NCBI GenBank assembly: GCA_007122945.1
Contig: SKSP01000456.1
Coordinates: 1 to 15,577, forward strand
Source: Ilumatobacteraceae bacterium
GTDB lineage: Bacteria > Actinomycetota > Acidimicrobiia > Acidimicrobiales > Ilumatobacteraceae
Length of the DNA: 15,577 nt
Direction: 5' to 3'
Of this stretch, positions 1 through 6,727 are shown in pieces. Every line of letters starts with the position of its first letter. The first letter of the stretch is position 1. Under the pieces are notes generated by a model. It ran no database searches. It saw nothing but the letters and a program-made list of their open reading frames with translations, and was not told where the DNA came from. Position numbers and translations under genes: made by a program.

Positions 1-2
1 CC

Positions 3-1082
3 GCCGTCACCGCGGTGCCGCTCGCCGCGGCGATGCGCCGTCGGGGGCGTCGCCCGGGACTGTCGGCGGCGATGCTGGTCGCTGCGGCCGGGGCGCTGGT
101 CGTGGTGCTCGGCGGCCAGCTGCGCTCGTTCCCGGTGTTGCTGGTCGGTCTGGCGCTGTTCGGTGCCGGTCAGGCCGCCACCTTGCAGGGGCGGTACGTG
201 GCGGCCGACCTCGCGCCGCCCAGCCAACGGGCCCGCTCGATCGCCGCCATCGTCTGGATCGGCGCGCTCGGGGCGGTGGTCGGGCCGGTGCTGGCCCCGG
301 CCGGCCGCCGCGTCGCAGCAGCACTCGGGTTGGTCGAGCTGGTCGGTCCGTACCTCGTGGGATCGCTGTTGTTCGCCGTCGCCGCGGCGGTCGTGTTCGT
401 CCGGCTCCGGCCCGACCCGCTCGTCGTCATCGGTGGGGTCGACCCCCACGCCGAGCGGGCACGCCCACTGCGCCAGGTCCGGGTCTCGTACGGCGTCATC
501 CGACGGTCGCCAGGCGCGCTGCTCGGGTTGGGTGCGATGGCCGGATCGCAGGCGGCGATGGTGGCGGTCATGACGATGACCCCACCGCACATGCGGGACC
601 ACGGGCACGCCGAGTTGTCGGCGTTCGTGATCGCCGTGCACATCCTGGGCATGTTCGGACTCGCACCGATCGTCGGCCGGGTGGTCGACCGGATCGGGTC
701 GGTGCGGGCGATCGCCTGGGGAGCCGCGATCCTCGGGGTCGGCACGCTCGCGTCGGTGATCGCCGGGTACGTCCCGGCACTGATGTTCGTCGGGTTGTTC
801 CTGCTCGGGCTCGGTTGGAACGTCGGCCTGATCGGCGGCACGACCTTGCTGACCGCGTCGGTGCCGTTCGAGGCCCGGGTGCAGGCCCAGGGCACGGGCG
901 ATCTGACCATGAGCCTGTGTGGCGCGGTCGCCGCGCTCGGTTCGGGCTTCGTGAAGACCTCGTTCGGGTTCCACGTGCTCGCCGACGCCGCCACGGTGCT
1001 CGCCGGACTGATCCTCGTCGCGGCCTGGTACGAACGCGCCCGCCAGCGCCGCCACCACCGCCCCATCCCGACCCGCCCCTGA
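3..1082 (+). CDS. MFS transporter, 5' end cut by window edge
   Basis: This is the C-terminal part (about 359 residues) of a major facilitator superfamily permease, which would move a small solute across the cytoplasmic membrane. The frame is open to the window edge, so the GTG at 15 is unlikely to be the true start and roughly the first two helices are missing. Two motif-A-like loops are visible: MRRRGRRPG near the left edge and GRVVDRIGSVRA in the middle, the usual positions between helices 2-3 and 8-9. The rest is a series of hydrophobic segments rich in G, A, V and L, ending in a short basic tail (RARQRRHHRP). The substrate cannot be read from the sequence; drug or metabolite efflux is the usual guess. 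The stop codon at 1080-1082 is part of the repeat that follows. The family call is secure, the function open. Confidence 0.85.
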   Translation, partial: AVTAVPLAAAMRRRGRRPGLSAAMLVAAAGALVVVLGGQLRSFPVLLVGLALFGAGQAATLQGRYVAADLAPPSQRARSIAAIVWIGALGAVVGPVLAPAGRRVAAALGLVELVGPYLVGSLLFAVAAAVVFVRLRPDPLVVIGGVDPHAERARPLRQVRVSYGVIRRSPGALLGLGAMAGSQAAMVAVMTMTPPHMRDHGHAELSAFVIAVHILGMFGLAPIVGRVVDRIGSVRAIAWGAAILGVGTLASVIAGYVPALMFVGLFLLGLGWNVGLIGGTTLLTASVPFEARVQAQGTGDLTMSLCGAVAALGSGFVKTSFGFHVLADAATVLAGLILVAAWYERARQRRHHRPIPTRP

Positions 1083-1242
1083 GTGACTCTGTGTCGCTGG
1101 CTGCCGGGTCTGGCGGCACTGAGCGACTCTGTGTCGCTGGGGTGCTGATCGACCCGGGTACGGGCCCGCGCCTGAGTGACTCTGTGTCGCTGGCTGCCGG
1201 GTCTGGCGGCACTGAGCGACTCTGTGTCGCTGGGGTGCTGAT
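1078..1242. repeat. Compound hairpin repeat, two 72-bp units
   Basis: A 72-bp block at 1078-1149 recurs exactly at 1171-1242 (period 93). Each block holds two copies of the 20-mer gagYgactctgtgtcgctgg, giving four copies at 1081-1100, 1121-1140, 1174-1193 and 1214-1233. The second and fourth copies contain the inverted repeat AGCGAC-tctgt-GTCGCT. The first and third have AGTGAC, which still pairs in RNA through one G-U pair. Between the two copies of each block lies a further inverted repeat, TGCCG-ggtctgg-CGGCA. The array fills the space between the MFS gene and the convergent rhomboid-like gene and supplies the MFS stop codon. It may act as a bidirectional transcription end or be a mobile palindromic repeat of the REP type; the sequence does not decide which. 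Confidence 0.9.
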
Positions 1243-1245
1243 GAT

Positions 1246-1279
1246 GGGGCGGGGAACCGGGGCCGGGGGCCGGCGGGGG
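1246..1279 (+). other. G-run cluster, potential G-quadruplex
   Basis: Five runs of four or five G occur at 1246-1249, 1251-1254, 1259-1262, 1265-1269 and 1275-1279, separated by 1-5 nt. The spacing fits the standard G-quadruplex pattern. The cluster sits just before the stop codon of the convergent rhomboid-like gene, so it would lie in the 3' untranslated part of an MFS transcript. Folding is inferred, and in such GC-rich DNA chance occurrence is possible. Confidence 0.5.
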
Positions 1280-1281
1280 CG

Positions 1282-2157
1282 TCAGCGGAGGCGTTTGGAG
1301 AGCTCGTTGAGGCGGCGCTTCTCGTCGCCGGTCAGCGAGTCGATGCCGTTGGCGCTGATCTTGTCGAGGAGGTCATCGAGCTCGACCTGCATCGCCTGGG
1401 TGTCGGCCGTCGGGCCGGCCGGGACGGTGTCCCACGGGCCCTGCACCACGGTACGACCAGGACGCTTCGGTGCTCTCGGCGCACGCTTCCGTTGGGGCCG
1501 ATCGACGGCGTCGCCACCGGGTACGGGCAACGCCGGGACGTAGCGGGCGAAGGAGGGGATCAGCCCGTAGCTACGCGCCAGGATCGCCGCCGTCGCGAGT
1601 GTCACGATCGTGAACACCATGCCCTGCGAGTCGCGCAGGCTGAGGAGCTGCAGGAACTCGAGCCCGAGGAACACGGCGCCGAGCGCCCACGCGGGGATGT
1701 TGAACAGGAAACGCGCCGTCGGGTACTGGGCGATGAAGACCAGGAACACCGAGAACTGGATCGGCCGCAGCCCGAACTGGGGCAGGTTGACGAGGGTCGC
1801 CACGACGGCGGGCACGAGTGTGAGGATCACCAGGAACCAGGCGAACTTGTTGCGGCCGAGCAGGCCTTCGACCTCGCGGCCGAAGTACCAGAAGATCGCC
1901 AGCATGATGATGTTCCAGAACGACACCTGGGTCGGGATCGGCCACGTGATCAGGCGCCAGAGTTGGAGCTGGAAGACCCGCTCGGGGAACAGAACGAGCG
2001 GCTCGAGCAGGCCGGGGTCGATCGCCCACACGAACATCGAGACGATGCACAGCAGCGTCACGAGCACCGTGGTGGTCACGTCGATCTGGCCGAGCCGGAA
2101 CCACGGCTGGCCGCCGTGTCTCCGTTCGGGCATCGGGAGCGAGAAGCGGCCGGCCAT
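1282..2157 (-). CDS. Rhomboid-like membrane protein, probably not a protease
   Basis: A 291-residue protein with about six hydrophobic segments between residues 26 and 200. It has the rhomboid-fold pattern WNIIMLAIFWYFGREVEGLLG (residues 81-101), which matches the family's HxxxN...FG..lE..lG loop and helix. The histidine is replaced by tryptophan, although the asparagine remains. No GxSG serine motif is present: the equivalent stretch around 130-145 reads RPIQFSVFLVFIAQYP. No late helix carries a catalytic histidine. The protein is therefore probably a non-proteolytic rhomboid-like (pseudoprotease) protein, although automatic annotation may call it a protease. Residues 215-245 are basic and proline-rich. 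The C-terminal helical tail (ELDDLLDKISANGIDSLTGDEK) resembles the tail seen on many bacterial rhomboid proteins (DUF6576-like, from memory). The start at 2157 is chosen because a TACGGT box lies 8 nt upstream and the reading frame further up is only antisense to uvrC. An ATG at 2133 is the alternative. Confidence 0.75.
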   Translation of the reverse strand: MAGRFSLPMPERRHGGQPWFRLGQIDVTTTVLVTLLCIVSMFVWAIDPGLLEPLVLFPERVFQLQLWRLITWPIPTQVSFWNIIMLAIFWYFGREVEGLLGRNKFAWFLVILTLVPAVVATLVNLPQFGLRPIQFSVFLVFIAQYPTARFLFNIPAWALGAVFLGLEFLQLLSLRDSQGMVFTIVTLATAAILARSYGLIPSFARYVPALPVPGGDAVDRPQRKRAPRAPKRPGRTVVQGPWDTVPAGPTADTQAMQVELDDLLDKISANGIDSLTGDEKRRLNELSKRLR

Positions 2158-2165
2158 CGGCCCCA

Positions 2166-2171
2166 ACCGTA
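2166..2171 (-). promoter_or_regulatory. Predicted -10 box TACGGT, rhomboid-like gene
   Basis: TACGGT on the minus strand ends 8 nt before the ATG at 2157, which would place transcription start at or next to the start codon. No Shine-Dalgarno is seen. It overlaps the uvrC -10 box by two bases. Confidence 0.5.
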
Positions 2172-2175
2172 TCCT
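2170..2175 (+). promoter_or_regulatory. Predicted -10 box TATCCT, uvrC
   Basis: TATCCT ends 9 nt before the uvrC ATG at 2185, fitting a leaderless or nearly leaderless transcript. No clear -35 element or Shine-Dalgarno is visible. Confidence 0.55.
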
Positions 2176-2184
2176 GGGAACCGC

Positions 2185-4050
2185 ATGGTGATGCGTCCCC
2201 CGGCCGGCACGATCCCGGATCAACCCGGCTCCTACCAGTTCAAGGACGCCCACGGTCGGGTCATCTACGTGGGCAAGGCGGCCAACCTCCGCTCGCGCCT
2301 GTCGAGCTACTTCCAGGATCCACGGAACCTGCATCCGCGCACCGCCCAGATGGTCGAGACGGCCGAGTCCGTCGAGTGGACCATCGTGCGCAACGAGGTC
2401 GAGGCACTGATGCTCGAGTACTCGCTCATCAAGCAACACCGACCGCGCTTCAACGTCCGCCTGCGCGACGACAAGAGCTACCCGTACCTCGCGGTGACGG
2501 TCGACGAGCAATGGCCGCGCGCGATGGTGATGCGCGGCCGCAAGCGCAAGGGCACCCGTTACTTCGGCCCCTACGCCCACGCCTACGCCATCCGCGACAC
2601 GCTCGATCTGCTGTTGCGCAGCTTCCCGGTCCGCACGTGCTCGCCGTCGAAGTTCAACCAGCACCACCGGCTCGGGCGGCCGTGCCTGCTGTTCCACATC
2701 GAGAAGTGCGCGGGCCCCTGCGTGGGCGAGATCGACGAGATGCCGTACCGCCAGCTCGTGACCGAGCTGTGCGATTTCCTCGACGGCGACACCGACGAGA
2801 TCGTCCACCGGCTCGAGGCCGAGATGAAGGTGGCGGCCACCGACCTGGAGTTCGAGCGGGCGGCGCGCCTGCGCGACCGCCTCCACGCGGTGCGGCGCGC
2901 CATCGAGAAGCAGCAGATGGTCGCCGACCGCGACGAGGACGTCGACGTGATCGGCATCGCCCAGGACGAGCTCGAAGCGGCCGTGCAGGTGTTCTTCGTC
3001 CGGAAGGGCCGGATGGTCGGTCGCAAGGGATTCGTGCTCGACAAGGTCGAGGCACTCACCCCGGGTGGCCTCGTCGACCGCATCCTCGAGCACCTCTACG
3101 GCGACGAACCGGTCACCGGCGTGCCCAAACAGGTGCTCGTCCCCGTCGCCGCCGAGGACCTGGCCACCTACGAGGAGTGGCTCGCCCACCTGCGCGGGTC
3201 ACGGGTGCAGATCCGTGTCCCCCAGCGCGGCGACAAGCGCTCGCTGATGGAGACCGTGACCAAGAACGCCACCGAGGAGTTCAACCGGCACAGGCTCAGG
3301 CGGGCGAGCGACCACAACACCCGCAGCCGGGCGCTCACCGAGCTGCAGGACCTGCTCGGCCTGCCCGAGGCACCGCTGCGCATCGAGTGCTACGACATGG
3401 CCCATCTGCAGGGCACCGACTACGTCGGCTCGATGGTCGTGCTCGAGGACGGTCTGCCGAACAAGCGCGAGTATCGCCGGTTCAAGGTCAACGACGTGCC
3501 GGGCAACGACGACTACGCAGCGATGGAGGAGGTCCTGACCCGGCGGTTGCAGGCATACCTCGACGAGCGCGATCGTCCGGTGACCGAGCGGGGCGAGAAG
3601 CCGGGCAAGTTCGCATATCCACCACAGCTGCTCGTGGTCGACGGCGGCAAGGGCCAGATGAACGTGGCTCGTCGCGTGGTCGAGTCACTCGGGCTCGCCG
3701 ACGAGATCCCGGTCGCCGGACTGGCGAAGCGGTTCGAGGAGGTGTTCGTGCCCGGACGTTCCGAGCCGGTCGAGGTGCCGCGGGGGAGCGAGGCGCTGTT
3801 CATGTTGCAGCGCATCCGCGACGAAGCCCACCGGTTCGCCAACACGTTCCACCGTGAGCGGCGTAGCAAGCGGATGACCGCCAGCTCGCTCGATGGGATC
3901 CCGGGGCTCGGCGAGGTCCGGAGGTCGAAGCTCGTGAAGGCGATGGGGGGCGTGAACGCCGTCAAGCGCGCCGAGCTGAACGAGCTCAAAGCGTTGTCGT
4001 TCCTCCCAGATGCCGTCGCGGAGGCGATCCACGCCAAGTTCCACCCGTGA
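2185..4050 (+). CDS. uvrC: UvrABC excinuclease subunit C
   Basis: UvrC makes both incisions around a DNA lesion after UvrA and UvrB have located it, in cytoplasmic nucleotide excision repair. At 621 residues it is full length. The N-terminal GIY-YIG nuclease (about 14-92) shows GSY at 15-17, YVG at 28-30, R36, E78 and N90, and makes the 3' cut. Cysteines 152, 167, 175 and 179 (C-x14-C-x7-C-x3-C) match the iron-sulphur ligands known for UvrC. A UVR helix that binds UvrB lies at about 218-234 (DLEFERAARLRDRL). The RNase H-like 5' nuclease has D404, D486 and H549. The C-terminus carries tandem helix-hairpin-helix motifs (GIPGLG at 571-576 onwards). The ATG at 2185 is preferred because of the TATCCT box just upstream; an in-frame ATG at 2191 is possible. 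The much longer open frame upstream is antisense to the rhomboid-like gene and is not coding. Confidence 0.97.
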   Translation: MVMRPPAGTIPDQPGSYQFKDAHGRVIYVGKAANLRSRLSSYFQDPRNLHPRTAQMVETAESVEWTIVRNEVEALMLEYSLIKQHRPRFNVRLRDDKSYPYLAVTVDEQWPRAMVMRGRKRKGTRYFGPYAHAYAIRDTLDLLLRSFPVRTCSPSKFNQHHRLGRPCLLFHIEKCAGPCVGEIDEMPYRQLVTELCDFLDGDTDEIVHRLEAEMKVAATDLEFERAARLRDRLHAVRRAIEKQQMVADRDEDVDVIGIAQDELEAAVQVFFVRKGRMVGRKGFVLDKVEALTPGGLVDRILEHLYGDEPVTGVPKQVLVPVAAEDLATYEEWLAHLRGSRVQIRVPQRGDKRSLMETVTKNATEEFNRHRLRRASDHNTRSRALTELQDLLGLPEAPLRIECYDMAHLQGTDYVGSMVVLEDGLPNKREYRRFKVNDVPGNDDYAAMEEVLTRRLQAYLDERDRPVTERGEKPGKFAYPPQLLVVDGGKGQMNVARRVVESLGLADEIPVAGLAKRFEEVFVPGRSEPVEVPRGSEALFMLQRIRDEAHRFANTFHRERRSKRMTASSLDGIPGLGEVRRSKLVKAMGGVNAVKRAELNELKALSFLPDAVAEAIHAKFHP

Positions 4051-4065
4051 GTGGCCGGCGAGGGG

Positions 4066-4977
4066 TCAGGCGAAGGTCGGGGCGATCTCGGCGGCGATCC
4101 GCCGGTAGTTGTCGAGCCGTTCGTCGAGCGTCTCGCCCAGCGTGAAGTCGGGCACGATCAGCTCGTCGACACCGAGTGCCACGTAGCCGTGGATGGTCTC
4201 GACGAGTTGCTCGGTCGTCCCGATCAGGGAGCGGTCGGCGGGTGCCGCGTCGCGCAGCTTCGCGGCGCGTTCCTCGTCGTCGACGAGGAACAGCAGCGCC
4301 TGGCACGATCGCCAGACGCCAGCGGGATCCCGTCCGACCGACTCGCAGGCCCGCTCGAGCGCGTCGGTCCGGTCGCCCACGGTCTCCGGTGTGCCCCACG
4401 TGTTCCACTCGTCGGCGTGACGGGCCGTGATCCGCAGCATCCGCTCCCCACCCGTGCCGACGAGGATCGGCAGGTGCTCCTGGACCGGCTTCGGCTGTGA
4501 GGGCGCGTCGGTGACCCGGAAGTGCTCGCCCTCGAACGTCGAGCGCGGCTCGTCGAGCAGCGACCGCACGATCTGGATCGCCTCCTCGAACCGGTCGACG
4601 CGGTGCTTCGGTTCGAGCAGGTCGATGCCGTAGGCGCGGTGCTCGTTGACCTGCCAACCGGCGCCGAGGCCGAGCACGAAGCGGCCGTCGGACAGGTGGT
4701 CGATGGTGGCCGCCCGGTTGGCGAGCAGCGCGGGGTGATGGACCGTGGTGGGCGAGACGAGCGGCCCGATCCGGACCCGTTCGGTCAGCGCGGCCAGCGC
4801 GGGCAGCGCGGCCCAGGCCTCGTGTGTGTCGCCGTCGGCGACGGCGCCGTCGGGCGTGTTCGGCATGTAGTGATCGGCGAACCAGACCCCGAACCACCCG
4901 TCCGCGTCGGCCATCCGGGCGGTGTCGAGGATCTCCGAGACGGGGCGAGTGGGGGAGGGCCACACGGAGAAGCGCAT
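4066..4977 (-). CDS. LLM-class flavin/F420-dependent oxidoreductase
   Basis: A 303-residue single-domain luciferase-like monooxygenase fold, a TIM barrel that uses FMN or coenzyme F420. Family marks include an N-terminal strand followed by ADADGWFGVWFADHY (about 22-36), the segment LTERVRIGPLVSPTTVHHPALLANRAATIDHLSDGRFVLGLGAGW (residues about 64-108, typical of the family with its SDGR and GLGAGW), a later VGTGGERMLRITARHADEWN block, and a C-terminal LDERLDNYRRIAAEIAP helix. In actinobacteria most such proteins are F420-linked, but the cofactor and substrate cannot be read here. The start at 4977 is supported by TAGGGT 7 nt upstream. Its 3' end converges with uvrC at a distance of 15 bp. It lies 21 bp downstream of the acidic lipoprotein on the same strand, so read-through is possible in addition to its own promoter. 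Confidence 0.88.
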   Translation of the reverse strand: MRFSVWPSPTRPVSEILDTARMADADGWFGVWFADHYMPNTPDGAVADGDTHEAWAALPALAALTERVRIGPLVSPTTVHHPALLANRAATIDHLSDGRFVLGLGAGWQVNEHRAYGIDLLEPKHRVDRFEEAIQIVRSLLDEPRSTFEGEHFRVTDAPSQPKPVQEHLPILVGTGGERMLRITARHADEWNTWGTPETVGDRTDALERACESVGRDPAGVWRSCQALLFLVDDEERAAKLRDAAPADRSLIGTTEQLVETIHGYVALGVDELIVPDFTLGETLDERLDNYRRIAAEIAPTFA

Positions 4978-4984
4978 GGCGGCG

Positions 4985-4990
4985 ACCCTA
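4985..4990 (-). promoter_or_regulatory. Predicted -10 box TAGGGT, LLM gene
   Basis: TAGGGT on the minus strand ends 7 nt before the ATG at 4977, in the 21-bp gap between the lipoprotein stop and the LLM start. This suggests an independent leaderless transcript. Confidence 0.55.
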
Positions 4991-4998
4991 ACCGTTGC

Positions 4999-5832
4999 TC
5001 ACTCCAGCATGCAGGTGCCGCCCGCCGGACGGGAGGCGATCAGCTCGAAGTCGTCGTCGTTGATCTCGACCGGGAGTCCGTCCGCCGAGAGGGTGTCGTC
5101 CCAGATGTCGGCGACCACCTCGCACGCCTCGAGCGGGTCGACCTCGGACGGATCGATGTCGACCGTGAGCGTCGGCGAGCCCATCATCGAGAACACGCCG
5201 AGGCCTCGGACACTGCCGAGCTCGTCCTCGACGGGATCGCGCACCACCGAGAGGTCGTCGAACACGGCGTCCCAGGCATCTTCGTCGTAGGGGATGTCGA
5301 CGGCGTCGTCGAAGCCGTCGCCGAAGTCGCTCTCGAAGCCGGTGTCCTCGAACCCGCAGACGTCGACGAGGTACCGCTCGAGCGACTCCATCGCGGCGAT
5401 GAACTCGGGGTCGAACATCAGCCCGAGGGCGATGCCGAACGCGGCCGGGTCGTCCTCGTCGAGCCCGTCGAGCTGTTCGGCGAGCTCGCCGAACTTCAGC
5501 AGCGCGCTGCGGACCCCGGGGTCGGGCGCCGCCGCGGCGAGCTCGGCGAGGGCGGCGAACGCCTCGGCGTCGAGGTCGTCGTCCCCGTCGTCGAACTCGT
5601 CCTCGAGCTCCTCGAACCGGGCGCAGAACGCAGCGTCGTCGAGCGAACCGGTGGGCGTGTCAGCGGCGTCCTGGCCGTTGTCGTCGTCGCCGTCCTGGTC
5701 CCGGTCGTCGCTCGCGTCCGCCTCCGTCGGCGGGGCATCGGCCCCGTCGTCGTCCCCACCGCAGGCCGTCGTGAGTGCGAGGACCCCTGCCATCAACGCG
5801 GCGCCGAAGCGTCCGCCGTTCCGCCTGTTCAT
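4999..5832 (-). CDS. Acidic lipoprotein with paired-Cys C-terminal domain
   Basis: A 277-residue exported lipoprotein of unknown function. The signal peptide (basic MNRR, hydrophobic core, LTTAC) ends at lipidated Cys24, followed by GGDDD. Residues 25-62 are a disordered linker dominated by D, A and P. Residues about 63-162 look helical, very acidic, and are bracketed by Cys70 (AFC) and Cys159 (VDVCG), a layout seen in many uncharacterised actinobacterial secreted proteins. Residues 186-277 form a second domain with Cys237 and Cys274 that aligns with the C-terminus of the lipoprotein at 6728-7318; shared residues include VFDxL, VDxxP, CEVVADIWDD and RPAGGTC. The start ATG at 5832 has GGGAGG about 5 nt upstream. 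It is divergent from the methyltransferase gene. A cell-surface binding or stress role is only a guess. Confidence 0.82.
   Translation of the reverse strand: MNRRNGGRFGAALMAGVLALTTACGGDDDGADAPPTEADASDDRDQDGDDDNGQDAADTPTGSLDDAAFCARFEELEDEFDDGDDDLDAEAFAALAELAAAAPDPGVRSALLKFGELAEQLDGLDEDDPAAFGIALGLMFDPEFIAAMESLERYLVDVCGFEDTGFESDFGDGFDDAVDIPYDEDAWDAVFDDLSVVRDPVEDELGSVRGLGVFSMMGSPTLTVDIDPSEVDPLEACEVVADIWDDTLSADGLPVEINDDDFELIASRPAGGTCMLE
5002..5277 (-). other. Shared lipoprotein C-terminal domain, copy 1
   Basis: This encodes residues 186-277 of the acidic lipoprotein. It aligns over the same length (92 residues) with the C-terminus of the second lipoprotein at 6731-7006. Conserved features are VFDxL, VD[IV][DE]P, CE[VE]VA.I.DD, GL...I, RP.GG.C, and two cysteines about 38 residues apart. 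I do not recognise the domain. Confidence 0.7.
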
Positions 5833-5877
5833 CGGCCCTCCCGAGCGTGATCGACCGCACGATGCGACCTCGTGGCG

Positions 5878-5883
5878 ACGTTA
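5878..5883 (-). promoter_or_regulatory. Possible -10 box TAACGT, acidic lipoprotein
   Basis: TAACGT on the minus strand lies 45 nt before the ATG at 5832. Together with the GGGAGG ribosome binding site it would give a conventional leader of about 40 nt. It is a short motif with no clear -35 partner, so the call is tentative. Confidence 0.3.
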
Positions 5884-5913
5884 CCCCATCGGGTGGCCGG
5901 GCCGGGTGACCCG

Positions 5914-5919
5914 TAGCCT
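5914..5919 (+). promoter_or_regulatory. Predicted -10 box TAGCCT, methyltransferase
   Basis: TAGCCT ends 7 nt before the ATG at 5927, with no Shine-Dalgarno between, consistent with a leaderless transcript. Confidence 0.5.
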
Positions 5920-5926
5920 GCTCCCG

Positions 5927-6688
5927 ATGCCGGTCGATCCGTCACGCGAGCTGTGGGAGACGCACGCCCGATGGTGGATCGACGGATTCACCGAGGGGGC
6001 CGACCCGGAGTACACCGAGCAGATCCTGCCCCTCGCGACGGAACACCTCGCCGGGTACGCCCGGATCCTCGATGTCGGTTGTGGCGACGGTCAGCTCGCT
6101 CGCCGACTCGCGACACCAGGCGTCTCGGTGACCGGCGTCGACCCGACGTGGAACCAGATCGCGGTGGCCGCCGAACGCGCCGGCGGACCGACCTATGCCC
6201 GGGCTGCCGCGCACGAGCTGCCGTTCCCCGATGGCCGCTTCGACGCGGTGGTGGCGTGTCTCGTGTTCGAGCACATCGACGACCTCGACGGCGCGATCGC
6301 CGAGGTGGCACGCGTGCTCGCGGACGGTGGACGCTTCGTGTTCTTCTTGAACCATCCGCTCCTCCAGACGCCCGGGAGCGGGTGGATCGACGATCAGATC
6401 GTCGACCCTCCGGAGCAGTACTGGCGGATCGGTCCGTACCTCGACGAGGTCGAGACCGTCGAGCAGGTCGAGCGGGGCGTGCACATCCGCTTCCTGCACC
6501 GCCCGCTCAGCCGCTACGTCAACGCGCTCGCCGACCACGGATTGGTGCTCGAGCGCATGCTCGAACCATCGCCCCCACCCGGATTCCTCGACCGGGCGCC
6601 GGGCTACGCCGCGGCGGCGTCCGTGCCGCGCCTGTTGGTGCTCGTCCTCCGGCGCGCGCCCCGGTCGGCCCCCGCTCGTCGCTCCTAG
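5927..6688 (+). CDS. Class I SAM-dependent methyltransferase
   Basis: A 253-residue cytoplasmic methyltransferase of the Methyltransf_11/UbiE-like type. SAM-binding motif I is DVGCGDG at 49-55, and the acidic residue ending strand 2 is D72 (GVDPTW). ELPFPDGRFDAVVACLVFEHIDD (97-119) is the usual motif II to post-II stretch, and LADGGRFVFFLNHP (131-144) covers motif III. The second half (QYWRIGPYLDEVETVEQVERGVHIRFLHRPLSRYVNAL) is the substrate-binding cap typical of small-molecule methyltransferases. The substrate cannot be assigned. The start is fixed by the TAGCCT box 7 nt upstream, although the frame is open further up, antisense to the lipoprotein. The gene sits between two lipoproteins on the opposite strand and converges with the second, with a 39-bp gap. 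A functional link to them is not shown. Confidence 0.88.
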   Translation: MPVDPSRELWETHARWWIDGFTEGADPEYTEQILPLATEHLAGYARILDVGCGDGQLARRLATPGVSVTGVDPTWNQIAVAAERAGGPTYARAAAHELPFPDGRFDAVVACLVFEHIDDLDGAIAEVARVLADGGRFVFFLNHPLLQTPGSGWIDDQIVDPPEQYWRIGPYLDEVETVEQVERGVHIRFLHRPLSRYVNALADHGLVLERMLEPSPPPGFLDRAPGYAAAASVPRLLVLVLRRAPRSAPARRS

Positions 6689-6727
6689 CCGTACGGCGAG
6701 CGTCTGCGTCGACCGTCCCGCTCGGTC

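Noticed and set aside
568..1212. Minus-strand frame spanning the MFS gene end and the hairpin repeat
   Set aside because: It is antisense to the MFS gene, arginine- and proline-rich, and runs through the repeat only because the repeat has no stop in that frame.
1282..2157. Calling this gene an active rhomboid serine protease
   Set aside because: No GxSG motif or catalytic histidine is present, so only the fold-level similarity is kept.
1492..2184. Upstream extension of the uvrC frame
   Set aside because: UvrC begins normally at 2185 and the extension is antisense to the rhomboid-like gene, with a Q/R/E/H-rich low-complexity product.
2158..3189. N-terminal extension of the rhomboid-like frame into uvrC
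   Set aside because: The added residues are antisense to uvrC and have no membrane or domain character, while a -10 box and start fit at 2157.
4051..5850. Plus-strand open frames opposite the LLM and lipoprotein genes
   Set aside because: The minus-strand products have clear family motifs or a signal peptide with lipobox, while the plus-strand frames have none.
6688..6697. Palindrome GCCGTACGGC after the methyltransferase as a terminator
   Set aside because: It is a 10-bp palindrome without a loop and would not form a stable RNA hairpin; chance is likely in this GC-rich DNA.
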